Shown here: piece after piece, positions 1-7,606 of the stretch | How the letters are laid out: the number at the start of each line of letters is the position of its first letter | How positions within the stretch are numbered: position 1 is the first letter of the stretch | Assembly (NCBI GenBank): GCA_026989715.1 | Contig: JALSIU010000344.1 | Coordinates: 1 to 7,967 of the forward strand | Direction of reading: 5' to 3' | DNA length: 7,967 nucleotides | Source of the DNA: Methylomonas sp. | GTDB taxonomy: Bacteria > Pseudomonadota > Gammaproteobacteria > Methylococcales > Methylomonadaceae | Translations under genes and position numbers: made by a program | Notes under the pieces: generated by a model | Database searches by the model: none | Seen by the model: only the letters and a program-made list of their open reading frames with translations | What the model was told of the DNA's origin: nothing

Positions 1-186
1 CTCAAACGCCGGCAACATTGTGCCAGGTGCAAATTCTCCTAAATCCCCGCCTTGCTTTGCAGAAGAGCACTGTGAGTATTGCTTAGCAAGCGTGGCAAAA
101 TCGCTCCCCTTTGCCAATAACTGCTTTAAGCTCTCCGCCTCTTTTTGGGTTTTCACTAAAATATGCCGCGCACAGGCTATCGCCAT
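1..186 (-). CDS. ppiC: Parvulin-type peptidyl-prolyl cis-trans isomerase, 3' end outside the window
   Basis: The first 62 residues of a small parvulin are visible. The gene reads leftwards and runs off the window, and the E. coli PpiC (Par10) family is about 93 residues, so roughly two thirds is present. Parvulins accelerate cis-trans isomerisation of X-Pro bonds during folding. The protein opens MAIACARHILVKT and has no signal peptide, so it should be cytoplasmic. Residues matching the Par10 active site are H8, C40, M57 and F61, and the family signature GGDLGEF lies at 47-53. The ATG at 186-184 is preceded by a strong GGAGG-type ribosome binding site about 7 bases upstream. It follows the NlpE-like gene by 34 bases on the same strand and is probably co-transcribed with it. 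The family assignment is firm. The symbol ppiC is by similarity, because a longer C-terminus cannot be excluded. Confidence 0.9.
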   Translation of the reverse strand, partial: MAIACARHILVKTQKEAESLKQLLAKGSDFATLAKQYSQCSSAKQGGDLGEFAPGTMLPAFE

Positions 187-220
187 CCTACCCTCCTTTC
201 CTAATATTTAAGTACTTGCA

Positions 221-760
221 TTAATGAATATGCACTTCACGCGCATTACTTTTATCACTACGCAATAATGTATAATCATCGCGATTACCATGTGCCTGCA
301 CACCATCAAAAGACAACATAATCAATGCACCATCGTTTTTAATGCGTAACTCCCGCACTTCTTTGCCTCCTTTACGTGGCACCAAGGTCACCAAACCTTT
401 TTTATCATCCCAAGTATACTTACCTTTTTCATAAAACTCTTTAGTCGAGGCTTGCGCGTATTGTGTAACCAATAAATAATTACGTTTATTTTTTAAAGAT
501 AAAGTCATTTTAATGCCCGCACAATGTCCACATGGCAAATAACCATAATAAACACCTCGAAACACTTGGCTTTGATCAATCGGCTTTTTGACATGCTTGG
601 CATGATTACCCTCCATGCGCGCCATTTCCCTAGCCTTTTGTACGTCTGCCATGGTCATTTTATCCGATGATTTAGCCATAACAGGGCTAAAAGCAACGCC
701 TAACACCCCTAATAAGGTTACCGCCAGTTTTTGTTTTAAAGATAAGGTGAATACTTGCAT
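221..760 (-). CDS. Exported NlpE N-terminal-domain protein with CxxC motif, no lipobox
   Basis: A 179-residue protein. Residues 1-29 look like a Sec signal peptide: basic K9/K11, a hydrophobic stretch at about 12-28, and a likely signal peptidase I site after V-M-A29. From about residue 67 it matches the NlpE N-terminal domain: G-x-L-P-C-x-x-C-x-G-I with C77 and C80, then a beta-rich segment containing Y-T-W-D-D (about 115-119) and a later L-S-F-D-G stretch (149-153). In E. coli NlpE is an outer-membrane lipoprotein that activates the Cpx envelope-stress response, is linked to copper tolerance, and senses lipoprotein-sorting and redox problems. Here the signal peptide has no cysteine, so the mature protein should be soluble in the periplasm rather than lipid-anchored. 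The stretch 30-66 is charged and probably a helical linker. The C-terminal OB domain of E. coli NlpE is absent. The start at 760 has GGCGG upstream. Domain assignment is confident; a signalling role is inference. Confidence 0.8.
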   Translation of the reverse strand: MQVFTLSLKQKLAVTLLGVLGVAFSPVMAKSSDKMTMADVQKAREMARMEGNHAKHVKKPIDQSQVFRGVYYGYLPCGHCAGIKMTLSLKNKRNYLLVTQYAQASTKEFYEKGKYTWDDKKGLVTLVPRKGGKEVRELRIKNDGALIMLSFDGVQAHGNRDDYTLLRSDKSNAREVHIH

Positions 761-802
761 AATATGTCCGCCTAACTGTATAAAGAATTATTAAGATTAA
801 GT

Positions 803-831
803 ATCATATTACCAAGCAGGCTGAATGCCAA
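803..831 (-). promoter_or_regulatory. Predicted sigma70 promoter for the nlpE-like/ppiC unit
   Basis: On the minus strand there is a -35 TTGGCA (831-826), a 17-base spacer and a -10 TATGAT (808-803), each close to consensus. Transcription would start near 796, giving a leader of about 35 bases before the ATG at 760. No operator-like repeat is obvious around it. It lies in the 177-base divergent gap shared with tex. On the tex side I see only a TACAAT (894-899) without a good -35. Confidence 0.6.
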
Positions 832-937
832 AAAAACCTTTTGTGCATCAATCGTTCAACACAACCCGACTACCATGCCAACCTGCATATTGATACAATA
901 CACACCTTTTCGTTACCGACATACCACATAAGCATAG

Positions 938-3229
938 ATGGACGTTATCCAAAAAATTGCCGCACAATTAGCGGTTGCCGAAACACAAGTTAATGCCGCT
1001 GTAACATTATTAGATGCAGGGGCAACCGTCCCTTTTATTGCGCGTTACCGTAAAGAAGTCACAGGCGGCCTCGATGATATTCAACTACGCTTGCTAGAAG
1101 AGCGTTTAATTTATTTGCGTGAACTAAACACACGCCGTGCAACCATATTAGAAAGCATTGCCGCGCAAAAAAAGCTAACGCCCGCACTAGAACATGCCAT
1201 TAAAGAAGCAGAAACCAAAACTCGCCTTGAAGATTTATATTTACCTTACAAACCTAAACGACGTACTAAAGCACAGATTGCGCGAGAAGCAGGACTAGAG
1301 CCTTTAGCAGACACTATTCTTAACAATAGAAATTGCACGCCAGAGCAAGAAGCGACTACCTACATTAATGCCGATAAGTCAATTAATGATATACATACCG
1401 CCTTAGAGGGAGCGCGACAGATTATAATGGAGCGCATTGCCGAAGATGCGGATCTAGTCAGCACCTTACGCGAACGTATCTGGCAAAAAGGTATCATCCA
1501 TGCAGTGGTCGCCAAAGGCAAAGAAGTGGAGGCAGGCAAATTTAAAGATTATTTTGATTACCAAGAAGCTATCAATAAAATCCCTTCACACCGCGCACTG
1601 GCTTTATTTCGTGGACGCAATGAAAACCTATTAAGCGTCAATTTACTCCCCGGTGCGGACGAAAAAGAAGAGCACTTACTCTGTAGCCAAATTGTAGCGC
1701 GTCATATCCAAGTCACCGACACTCAACAAGCGGCAGATGCTTGGCTGGCAGAATGTGCGCGTTTTGCTTGGAAAGTCAAATTGTTTACCCGCATTGATTT
1801 GGATTTAAAGCAAAGATTACGTGAATCCGCCGAAACCGAAGCCATTAAAGTGTTTGCTAATAATCTCAAAGATTTATTACTCGCCGCACCGGCAGGTGCT
1901 AAGGTTACATTGGGTTTAGATCCCGGCATTCGTACCGGCGTTAAACTCGCCATTGTCGATGCAACAGGAAAATTATTAGCCACCGACACGCTTTACCCAC
2001 ATGCCCCTAGAAACCAGTGGGATGCGGCTATTGCTACATTGGCTAGGTTAATTCAACAATATAATGTCACCTTAGTCAGCATTGGCAACGGCACGGGATC
2101 ACGAGAAACCGATCAAATGGTGGCGGATTTAATGCAACGGCATAAAGATTTACAATTTAAGAAAATTATCGTTTCTGAAGCAGGTGCATCTGTTTATTCC
2201 GCCTCAGAACTGGCTTCTCGTGAATTTCCTGAACTAGATGTTTCACTCCGTGGGGCAATTTCTATTGCCCGACGCTTGCAAGACCCGCTGGCAGAACTGG
2301 TTAAAATTGAGCCGAAAGCCATCGGAGTGGGTCAATATCAACATGATGTCAATCAAGTCCAATTAACACGCGAACTCAACACCGTGGTTGAAGACTGTGT
2401 TAATGCTGTCGGTGTCGATGTCAATACCGCTTCCGCCGAGCTACTCAAACAAGTCTCGGGCTTATCCGACACAATCAGTTATAATATTGTTGCCTTTCGT
2501 GATGCAGAAGGCGCATTTATCAATCGCCAGCAATTAAAAAAAGTACCGCGCTTAGGCCCAAAAGCCTATGAACAAGCGGCCGGATTTTTGCGCATCATGC
2601 ATGGCGATAACCCACTCGATGCATCTGCAGTGCACCCGGAAGCCTACCCTGTGATTCAAGATATTGTGCGACAAACAGGCAAACCCATCACAGAAATTAT
2701 CGGTAAAAGTGCTTTTTTACAAAGCTTAAATGCGGCCGATTATACAAATGAGCACTTTGGCCTGCCGACCGTCACCGATATATTGCAAGAATTGGAAAAG
2801 CCGGGACGCGACCCACGCCCTGAATTTAAAAGTGCCACGTTCAAGGCCGGCATAGAAAAAATCACCGACCTTGAAGTCGGTATGCGCCTAGAAGGTGTTG
2901 TCACCAATGTTGCCAATTTTGGTGCCTTTGTAGACATCGGCGTACATCAAGATGGCTTAATCCATATTTCACACCTCGCCGATACCTTTGTGAAAGACCC
3001 GCGAGATATAGTAAAAACGGGCGAAATGGTACACGTTAAGGTGATTGAGGTGGATGTAGCACGCAAGCGTATTGCGTTATCAATGAAAAAAGAAAGTGAC
3101 GCACAAAAAAATGCACCGACCCACCAAGCAAAGCGCACCGTTAACAAACAAACTCGCAAAGTCCCCGTAGCAACAACACAAGCCACAGGCAGCATGGCGG
3201 ATGCACTGGCCAAGGCATTCAAAAAATAA
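938..3229 (+). CDS. tex: Tex-family RNA-binding protein (transcription accessory protein, YhgF type)
   Basis: A 763-residue protein, essentially the same length as E. coli YhgF (about 773). Tex is a cytoplasmic nucleic-acid-binding protein linked to transcription and RNA handling, with stress or virulence phenotypes in several bacteria. Domains in order: the N-terminal helical Tex region with the signature V-P-F-I-A-R-Y-R-K-E (31-40); a YqgF/RNase H-like fold from about 323 starting L-G-L-D-P-G-I-R-T-G (325-334); helix-hairpin-helix motifs at about 490-560; and an S1 RNA-binding domain at about 644-718 containing G-V-V-T-N-V-A-N-F-G-A-F-V-D. A basic tail follows, ending in the usual G-S-M-A-D-A-L-A-K-A-F. 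The ATG at 938 matches the normal family N-terminus, although it lacks a clear Shine-Dalgarno sequence (only AAGCATAG precedes it). The gene is intact, monocistronic, and converges on tadA. Confidence 0.96.
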   Translation: MDVIQKIAAQLAVAETQVNAAVTLLDAGATVPFIARYRKEVTGGLDDIQLRLLEERLIYLRELNTRRATILESIAAQKKLTPALEHAIKEAETKTRLEDLYLPYKPKRRTKAQIAREAGLEPLADTILNNRNCTPEQEATTYINADKSINDIHTALEGARQIIMERIAEDADLVSTLRERIWQKGIIHAVVAKGKEVEAGKFKDYFDYQEAINKIPSHRALALFRGRNENLLSVNLLPGADEKEEHLLCSQIVARHIQVTDTQQAADAWLAECARFAWKVKLFTRIDLDLKQRLRESAETEAIKVFANNLKDLLLAAPAGAKVTLGLDPGIRTGVKLAIVDATGKLLATDTLYPHAPRNQWDAAIATLARLIQQYNVTLVSIGNGTGSRETDQMVADLMQRHKDLQFKKIIVSEAGASVYSASELASREFPELDVSLRGAISIARRLQDPLAELVKIEPKAIGVGQYQHDVNQVQLTRELNTVVEDCVNAVGVDVNTASAELLKQVSGLSDTISYNIVAFRDAEGAFINRQQLKKVPRLGPKAYEQAAGFLRIMHGDNPLDASAVHPEAYPVIQDIVRQTGKPITEIIGKSAFLQSLNAADYTNEHFGLPTVTDILQELEKPGRDPRPEFKSATFKAGIEKITDLEVGMRLEGVVTNVANFGAFVDIGVHQDGLIHISHLADTFVKDPRDIVKTGEMVHVKVIEVDVARKRIALSMKKESDAQKNAPTHQAKRTVNKQTRKVPVATTQATGSMADALAKAFKK

Positions 3230-3239
3230 AAACCCAACC

Positions 3240-3270
3240 GCACGTAGCCCCTAAAACAGGTGCTACGTGC
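3240..3270. terminator. Hairpin between convergent tex and tadA, probable bidirectional terminator
   Basis: The arms GCACGTAGC (3240-3248) and GCTACGTGC (3262-3270) form a perfect 9-bp stem. After one C/T mismatch, CCT (3250-3252) pairs with AGG (3258-3260) around the loop AAAAC. Reading leftwards, as for guaBA-tadA, the stem is followed within about 8 bases by a T-rich run (GGGTTTTTATTTTTT), a good intrinsic terminator. Reading rightwards from tex, the T-rich run (TTTATTTTT) comes only about 16 bases later, so termination of tex is less certain. It lies 10 bases after the tex stop and 16 bases beyond the tadA stop. Confidence 0.8.
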
Positions 3271-3286
3271 TATCGACTCTCAGTGT

Positions 3287-3757
3287 TTATTTTTGCTTAC
3301 GCCGTGCCCGAAAAAAATCGCGCAATAAATCACCACAACTATCCGCCAGCACCCCACCTTGCCAATCAACCTGATGATTTAAAAAATCAGCGCCGGCCAG
3401 ATGCAAAGCACTACAAACCGCACCACGCTTTGGATCAAGCGCACCAAACACTAAACGCGCAATCCGCGCATGCGCAATAGCCCCCATACACATTACGCAA
3501 GGCTCTAGCGTGACATATAAAGTACTGTCTGTTAACCGGTAGTTATTCAATACTTTACCTGCCTGACGCATAGCCATCATTTCTGCATGCGCGGTCGGGT
3601 CGCTATCTATAATAGGCGTATTCCAGCCTTCAGCAATACACTGCCCATTAAATACCAACACCGCGCCTACAGGCACTTCACCTTGCTGTTCAGCACGTTG
3701 CGCCAGCCGATAGGCATGGCGCATCCAAGCTGTATCATCTAATGGCTTTATTCCCAT
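3287..3757 (-). CDS. tadA: tRNA-specific adenosine-34 deaminase
   Basis: A 156-residue cytidine-deaminase-fold enzyme that converts A34 to inosine in the anticodon of tRNA-Arg(ACG), allowing it to decode CGU, CGC and CGA. The zinc and catalytic motifs are complete: H57-A-E59 (zinc ligand and proton-shuttling glutamate) and P86-C87-V-M-C90 (two zinc cysteines). Flanking family sequence is also present: EVPVGAVLV at 27-35, DPTAHAEMMA at 53-62, and the C-terminal D-F-F-R-x-R-R. The ATG (3757-3755) overlaps the last 10 bases of guaA, including its stop. No good ribosome binding site precedes it, so translation is probably coupled to guaA. Met12 is a less likely start, since the residues before it align with the family N-terminus. 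It is the last gene before the hairpin at 3240-3270. Confidence 0.96.
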   Translation of the reverse strand: MGIKPLDDTAWMRHAYRLAQRAEQQGEVPVGAVLVFNGQCIAEGWNTPIIDSDPTAHAEMMAMRQAGKVLNNYRLTDSTLYVTLEPCVMCMGAIAHARIARLVFGALDPKRGAVCSALHLAGADFLNHQVDWQGGVLADSCGDLLRDFFRARRKQK

Positions 3758-5337
3758 TCAATGGTCGCAGGCGGCTTACCTGAAATATCATAAGTAACCC
3801 GTGAAATACCCTCAATTTCATTAATGATGCGCGTGGACACCAAGCCTAAAAAATCATAAGGCAAATGCGCCCAACGCGCCGTCATAAAATCAATGGTTTC
3901 GACAGCTCGTAAAGCAATCACATAATCATAGCGACGACCATCACCCATAACACCGACGGATTTAATTGGCAAGAAAACGGCAAAGGCTTGGCTCACTGTT
4001 TGATACAACTCATGACGGTATAATTCTTCCATAAAAATGGCATCGGCTTTACGCAATAAATCAGCAAATTCCTTTTGCACTTCACCTAAAATACGCACGC
4101 CCAGCCCAGGCCCAGGGAAAGGGTGTCGATAAATCATATCGTAAGGTAAGCCGAGTTCTGTGCCCATTTTACGCACTTCATCTTTAAATAATTCACGTAA
4201 AGGCTCCAATAATTTCAGGGTCATGTCTTCGGGCAATCCCCCTACATTATGGTGTGATTTGATTAAGTGCGCTTTACCTGTGGCAGCCCCTGCCGATTCG
4301 ATAACATCAGGATAAATAGTCCCTTGTGCCAACCATTTTGCATCGGTTAATTTACCCGCTTCTTCATCAAAAATTTCGACAAACAAATTACCAATAATTT
4401 TACGTTTGACTTCAGGGTCTGTGACCCCCGCTAGAGCCGATAAATAACGCGCTTCAGCATTCACACGAATCACTTTAACCCCCATGTGCTGTGCAAAAGT
4501 GGCCATGACTTGATCGCCTTCGTTTAAACGCAACAAACCGGTATCGACAAAGACGCAAGTAAGTTGCTTACCAATGGCTTTATGCAATAATGCGGCTACG
4601 ACCGATGAATCAACCCCACCCGATAAACCCAGTACAACCTGTTCATTGCCGACTTTTTGCTTAATCGTCTGTAGGCTTTCATCAATAATATGCGCAGAAG
4701 TCCACAAGGCATCACAAGCACAAATATCCAATACAAACCGGCTTAAGATACGCCCCCCTTGTTTGGTATGCGTAACTTCAGGATGAAATTGCAGGCCATA
4801 AAAGCCGCGCTCTTCATCGGCAATCCCTGCAATAGGTGCGCCCTCAGAACTGGCAATCAACTTAAAACCATCAGGCAATGCTACCACCCGATCGCCATGA
4901 CTCATCCACACATCTAATAAACCATAGCCTTCAGCAGAAGTATGATCTTCAATATCAGTTAATAATTTTGAATGCCCGCGAGCGCGTACTTGTGCATAAC
5001 CAAATTCTCGGTGATCGGACGCTTCTACCGTACCATTTAATTGCTCCGTCATGGTTTGCATGCCATAACAAACCCCTAAAACCGGCACCCCCAAATCAAA
5101 CACCACTTGTGGTGCTCTGAGCGTATCGCCTTCAGTCACTGACTCCGGCCCACCTGATAAAATAATGCCTTTGGCAGAAAATTTCTTAACATCCGCCTCG
5201 GAACAATCGCAAGCATAAATCTCACAATACACGCCGATTTCACGGATACGCCTAGCAATCAGTTGCGTGTACTGCGACCCAAAATCCAAAATAAGAATTT
5301 TATGCGCATGAATATCTGTCGTTATATGTTGACTCAC
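3748..5337 (-). CDS. guaA: GMP synthase (glutamine-hydrolysing)
   Basis: A 529-residue bifunctional cytoplasmic enzyme that makes GMP from XMP, ATP and glutamine, the last step of de novo guanine nucleotide synthesis. The N-terminal class I glutamine amidotransferase (about 12-200) has the full triad: C90 in GVCYGMQ, then H185 and E187 in FHPE. The ATP-pyrophosphatase domain has the PP-loop S-G-G-V-D-S (239-244) and the conserved R-H-P-F-P-G-P-G-L (404-412). The C-terminal dimerisation and XMP-binding part ends in the invariant K-P-P-A-T-I-E-W-E. The start is GTG (5337-5335), with a weak GAAGAG upstream, and gives an N-terminus about four residues longer than E. coli GuaA. It lies 95 bases after guaB, separated by a hairpin, and overlaps tadA by 10 bases. 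The gene is intact. Confidence 0.98.
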   Translation of the reverse strand: MSQHITTDIHAHKILILDFGSQYTQLIARRIREIGVYCEIYACDCSEADVKKFSAKGIILSGGPESVTEGDTLRAPQVVFDLGVPVLGVCYGMQTMTEQLNGTVEASDHREFGYAQVRARGHSKLLTDIEDHTSAEGYGLLDVWMSHGDRVVALPDGFKLIASSEGAPIAGIADEERGFYGLQFHPEVTHTKQGGRILSRFVLDICACDALWTSAHIIDESLQTIKQKVGNEQVVLGLSGGVDSSVVAALLHKAIGKQLTCVFVDTGLLRLNEGDQVMATFAQHMGVKVIRVNAEARYLSALAGVTDPEVKRKIIGNLFVEIFDEEAGKLTDAKWLAQGTIYPDVIESAGAATGKAHLIKSHHNVGGLPEDMTLKLLEPLRELFKDEVRKMGTELGLPYDMIYRHPFPGPGLGVRILGEVQKEFADLLRKADAIFMEELYRHELYQTVSQAFAVFLPIKSVGVMGDGRRYDYVIALRAVETIDFMTARWAHLPYDFLGLVSTRIINEIEGISRVTYDISGKPPATIEWE

Positions 5338-5378
5338 AGTAATCTCTTCAATTTTTAATTTGTTGGAGCTCTAAACAA

Positions 5379-5403
5379 ATCAAGGCTCACGAGGAGCCTT
5401 GAT
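5379..5403 (-). terminator. Hairpin between guaB and guaA, possible partial terminator or attenuator
   Basis: ATCAAGGCTC (5379-5388) and GAGCCTTGAT (5394-5403) form a perfect 10-bp stem with a 5-base loop. In the direction of guaB-guaA transcription the stem is followed by TTGTTTAG, a short and interrupted T tract. It sits about 30 bases after the guaB stop and 41 bases before the guaA start. It could lower guaA expression relative to guaB or stabilise the guaB 3' end. A strong independent promoter for guaA is not evident in the remaining space. Confidence 0.55.
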
Positions 5404-5432
5404 GATAGTTTGCTAAATATTTCTGCTAGCAG

Positions 5433-6896
5433 TTAACTTCGATAATTGGGAGCTTCTTTGGTAATGGTCACATCATGTACATGGCTTTCACGCATACCGG
5501 CACTGGTAACGCGTACAAAACGTGACTTTTCATGTAATTGTTTAATGGTTTCACATCCCGTGTACCCCATGCTGGCACGAATTCCCCCTAAGGCTTGGTG
5601 AATAATCGCCACTAAACTGCCCTTATAAGGCACGCGCCCTTCAATCCCTTCCGGCACTAATTTATCGGAAGAATCTGCATCTTCTTGAAAATAACGATCG
5701 CTTGAGCCTTGCTGTTGCGCCATAGCCCCAATCGACCCCATACCACGATAGGACTTATAAGAGCGTCCTTGAAATAATTCAACTTCACCTGGGGCTTCTT
5801 CGGTTCCTGCAAATAAACCACCTAACATAACAGAATACGCCCCAGCGGATAAGGCTTTGGCCATATCGCCGGAATAACGAATCCCACCATCAGCAATCAA
5901 TGGAATCCCTGTACCTTTCAAGGCTTCAGCAACATTATTAACTGCTGAAATTTGCGGTACGCCGACACCTGCTACAATTCTCGTGGTACAAATGGATCCC
6001 GGACCAATACCCACCTTAACACCATCAGCACCCGCCTCGACCAATGCCAGTGCCGCTTCTGCCGTTGCAATATTACCCCCGATGACTTGCAAATCAGGAA
6101 AGGTCTCCTTCACCCAACGTACTCTATCTAACACACCTTGAGAATGCCCATGCGCCGTATCAACCACGACCACATCAACACCGGCCTTCACCAATGCAGC
6201 CACACGCTCTTCAGTTCCATCGCCCGTCCCTACTGCCGCACCAACCCGCAACCGCTCCTGGTCATCTTTACAAGCATTGGGGTAGTCTTTGGCTTTTTGA
6301 ATATCTTTAACAGTAATCATACCGCGCAAATGAAAGTCATCATTAATAATCAATACTTTCTCAATACGGTGTTCATGCAATAAATGTAACGCTTCCTCTT
6401 GCGTAAAATCTTCTTTTACGGTAATTAAGTCCGCTTTAGGTGTCATCACATTAGACACCTGCTCATCAAAGCGTGTTTCAAAACGTAAATCACGACTGGT
6501 CACAATACCAACCAACTCATTACCATCAACAACCGGTACACCTGAAATATTATGCTGTTGCGTTAAAGCAATCACATCGCGAATACTTGCCGTAGAAGCC
6601 ACAGTAATAGGCTGTCTAATGACCCCGCTTTCATATTTTTTAACGCTACGAACCTCTTGCGCCTGTTGCTCGATGGTCATATTTTTATGAATGATACCAA
6701 TACCACCTTCTTGAGCAATCGCAATCGCCAGCCGGGCTTCCGTCACGGTATCCATTGCCGCCGAAACAAGGGGAATATTCAAGCTGATACCGCGTGTCAA
6801 CTGTGTTGACATTGATACATCACGCGGCATCACAGTAGAGTGCGCAGGCACTAATAGCACATCATCAAAAGTTAAGGCTTCCTGTAAAATTTGCAT
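5433..6896 (-). CDS. guaB: Inosine-5'-monophosphate dehydrogenase
   Basis: A 487-residue, full-length NAD-dependent cytoplasmic enzyme converting IMP to XMP, the committed step to GMP. The TIM-barrel catalytic domain is interrupted by a Bateman module of two CBS domains (about 93-150 and 153-205), which in this family bind purine nucleotides and modulate activity. The active-site loop G-I-G-P-G-S-I-C-T-T-R carries the catalytic cysteine C303. The phosphate-binding A-D-G-G-I-R is at 335-340, and the mobile-flap R401-Y402 pair, which activates water, is present. The start ATG (6896-6894) has GGAAGG spaced 4 bases upstream, and MQILQEALTFDDVLL is the standard N-terminus. The promoter lies immediately upstream; guaA and tadA follow on the same strand. 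The gene is intact. Confidence 0.98.
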   Translation of the reverse strand: MQILQEALTFDDVLLVPAHSTVMPRDVSMSTQLTRGISLNIPLVSAAMDTVTEARLAIAIAQEGGIGIIHKNMTIEQQAQEVRSVKKYESGVIRQPITVASTASIRDVIALTQQHNISGVPVVDGNELVGIVTSRDLRFETRFDEQVSNVMTPKADLITVKEDFTQEEALHLLHEHRIEKVLIINDDFHLRGMITVKDIQKAKDYPNACKDDQERLRVGAAVGTGDGTEERVAALVKAGVDVVVVDTAHGHSQGVLDRVRWVKETFPDLQVIGGNIATAEAALALVEAGADGVKVGIGPGSICTTRIVAGVGVPQISAVNNVAEALKGTGIPLIADGGIRYSGDMAKALSAGAYSVMLGGLFAGTEEAPGEVELFQGRSYKSYRGMGSIGAMAQQQGSSDRYFQEDADSSDKLVPEGIEGRVPYKGSLVAIIHQALGGIRASMGYTGCETIKQLHEKSRFVRVTSAGMRESHVHDVTITKEAPNYRS

Positions 6897-6932
6897 GATA
6901 CCTTCCGTTCAAGAAATAAAATTAAGCCTGCC

Positions 6933-6961
6933 ATTATACTGTATTTAACGATTTCTAAATA
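6933..6961 (-). promoter_or_regulatory. Predicted guaB promoter with GC-rich discriminator
   Basis: On the minus strand there is a perfect -10 TATAAT (6938-6933). The -35 at 17-base spacing is poor (TATTTA, 6961-6956), in an AT-rich upstream stretch. The bases just after the -10, GGCAGGC, are GC-rich. A GC-rich discriminator is typical of growth-rate and ppGpp-controlled promoters, and the E. coli guaBA promoter is known to be so controlled. The leader would be about 30 bases, too short for a purine riboswitch, and I see no such structure. Confidence 0.6.
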
Positions 6962-7393
6962 GATAAAAATACAAAGCGATATTTGATGATAAAACACTTT
7001 GCCTTACCCAATACTCTCTAATAAAAGAGCACTAAAATGCTATTTTTAAGCTGGTAACGCACAATATTTATGTCGTAACGCTTGCTCTACCGTGTAAGTA
7101 TTCAAAGATTTTACAATTTCTTGTCCAAGAGCAAAAGCCAAATTAACGGGTACGGCATTACCTATCTGTTTATAAATCTGATTCATACTCCCCTCAAAGA
7201 TCCAATCATCTGGGAATGTTTGAATTCTTGCATATTCCCGGATTTGAAAAGGACGCGTATGGTCGGGATGACACCGCTCAGTTTGTTTTTGCGCCGGGGA
7301 TGTTGTCAAGGTCAAGCAAGGCTCATCCCAACTGATTCTACGTGCCATACCTGTTTTGCCTCCTCCTAAATAATAACTTTTCAGCATATATTC

Positions 7394-7401
7394 TTTTTGA
7401 A
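7394..7401. repeat. Target-site duplication, left copy (TTTTTGAA)
   Basis: An exact 8-base match to 7607-7614, directly abutting the left end of the inverted-repeat element. On the methyltransferase strand it reads TTCAAAAA and lies in the codons for Q-K. Confidence 0.8.
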
Positions 7402-7606
7402 CTGAAGTTTCCCAATAATTATTTATGGTAAAATTGAAACCATGCCGCAACTATATGAAAAAAAACAGTCTTTTCATTCGTTTCAAATGCTTTCGCCTAA
7501 TGGGAATTAAATAGGGGTTTGCTATAAACATGGCAAAACCACCTAAAATAAACCTCGATACGCAAGCATTGTGTACTTTAGCTACTCAATAATTGGGAAA
7601 CTTCAG
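7402..7606. mobile_element. 205-bp non-autonomous inverted-repeat element (MITE-like)
   Basis: The ends are CTGAAGTTTCCCAAT (7402-7416) and its exact reverse complement (7592-7606). Past one mismatch, three further bases also pair. The element is flanked by an identical 8-bp direct repeat TTTTTGAA (7394-7401 and 7607-7614). Because the inner AA/TT of the repeat can also pair, the boundary could be shifted to give longer inverted repeats and a 6- or 4-bp duplication. Removing 213 bases (element plus one repeat) rejoins the methyltransferase in frame across E-S-I-Q-K-E-Y-M. The inside holds only very short ORFs: 7530-7592 plus (MAKPPKINLDTQALC, 20 residues in all), 7425-7514 plus and 7442-7510 plus. 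None is recognisable as a transposase. It is presumably mobilised in trans by a related insertion sequence, whose family I cannot name. Confidence 0.85.

Noticed and set aside
20..211. Plus-strand ORF of 63 codons
   Set aside because: It is antisense to the parvulin gene, which has clear family motifs and a ribosome binding site.
890..900. Full promoter for tex
   Set aside because: TACAAT at 894-899 could be a -10, but no acceptable -35 lies at 16-18 bases, so it is mentioned but not listed as a feature.
2740..3243. Two minus-strand ORFs within tex
   Set aside because: They lie opposite the S1-domain region of an intact gene and their translations show no recognisable domain.
5423..5432. 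Palindrome CTGCTAGCAG just after the guaB stop
   Set aside because: Ten bases, no loop, no T tract and no repeated partner; too short to call an operator or terminator.
6897..7045. Purine riboswitch upstream of guaB
   Set aside because: The predicted leader is only about 30 bases and no purine-aptamer-like paired arms are visible.
7034..7046. AT-rich palindrome after the methyltransferase remnant stop as a terminator
   Set aside because: The stem would be about five A-T pairs, too weak to support.
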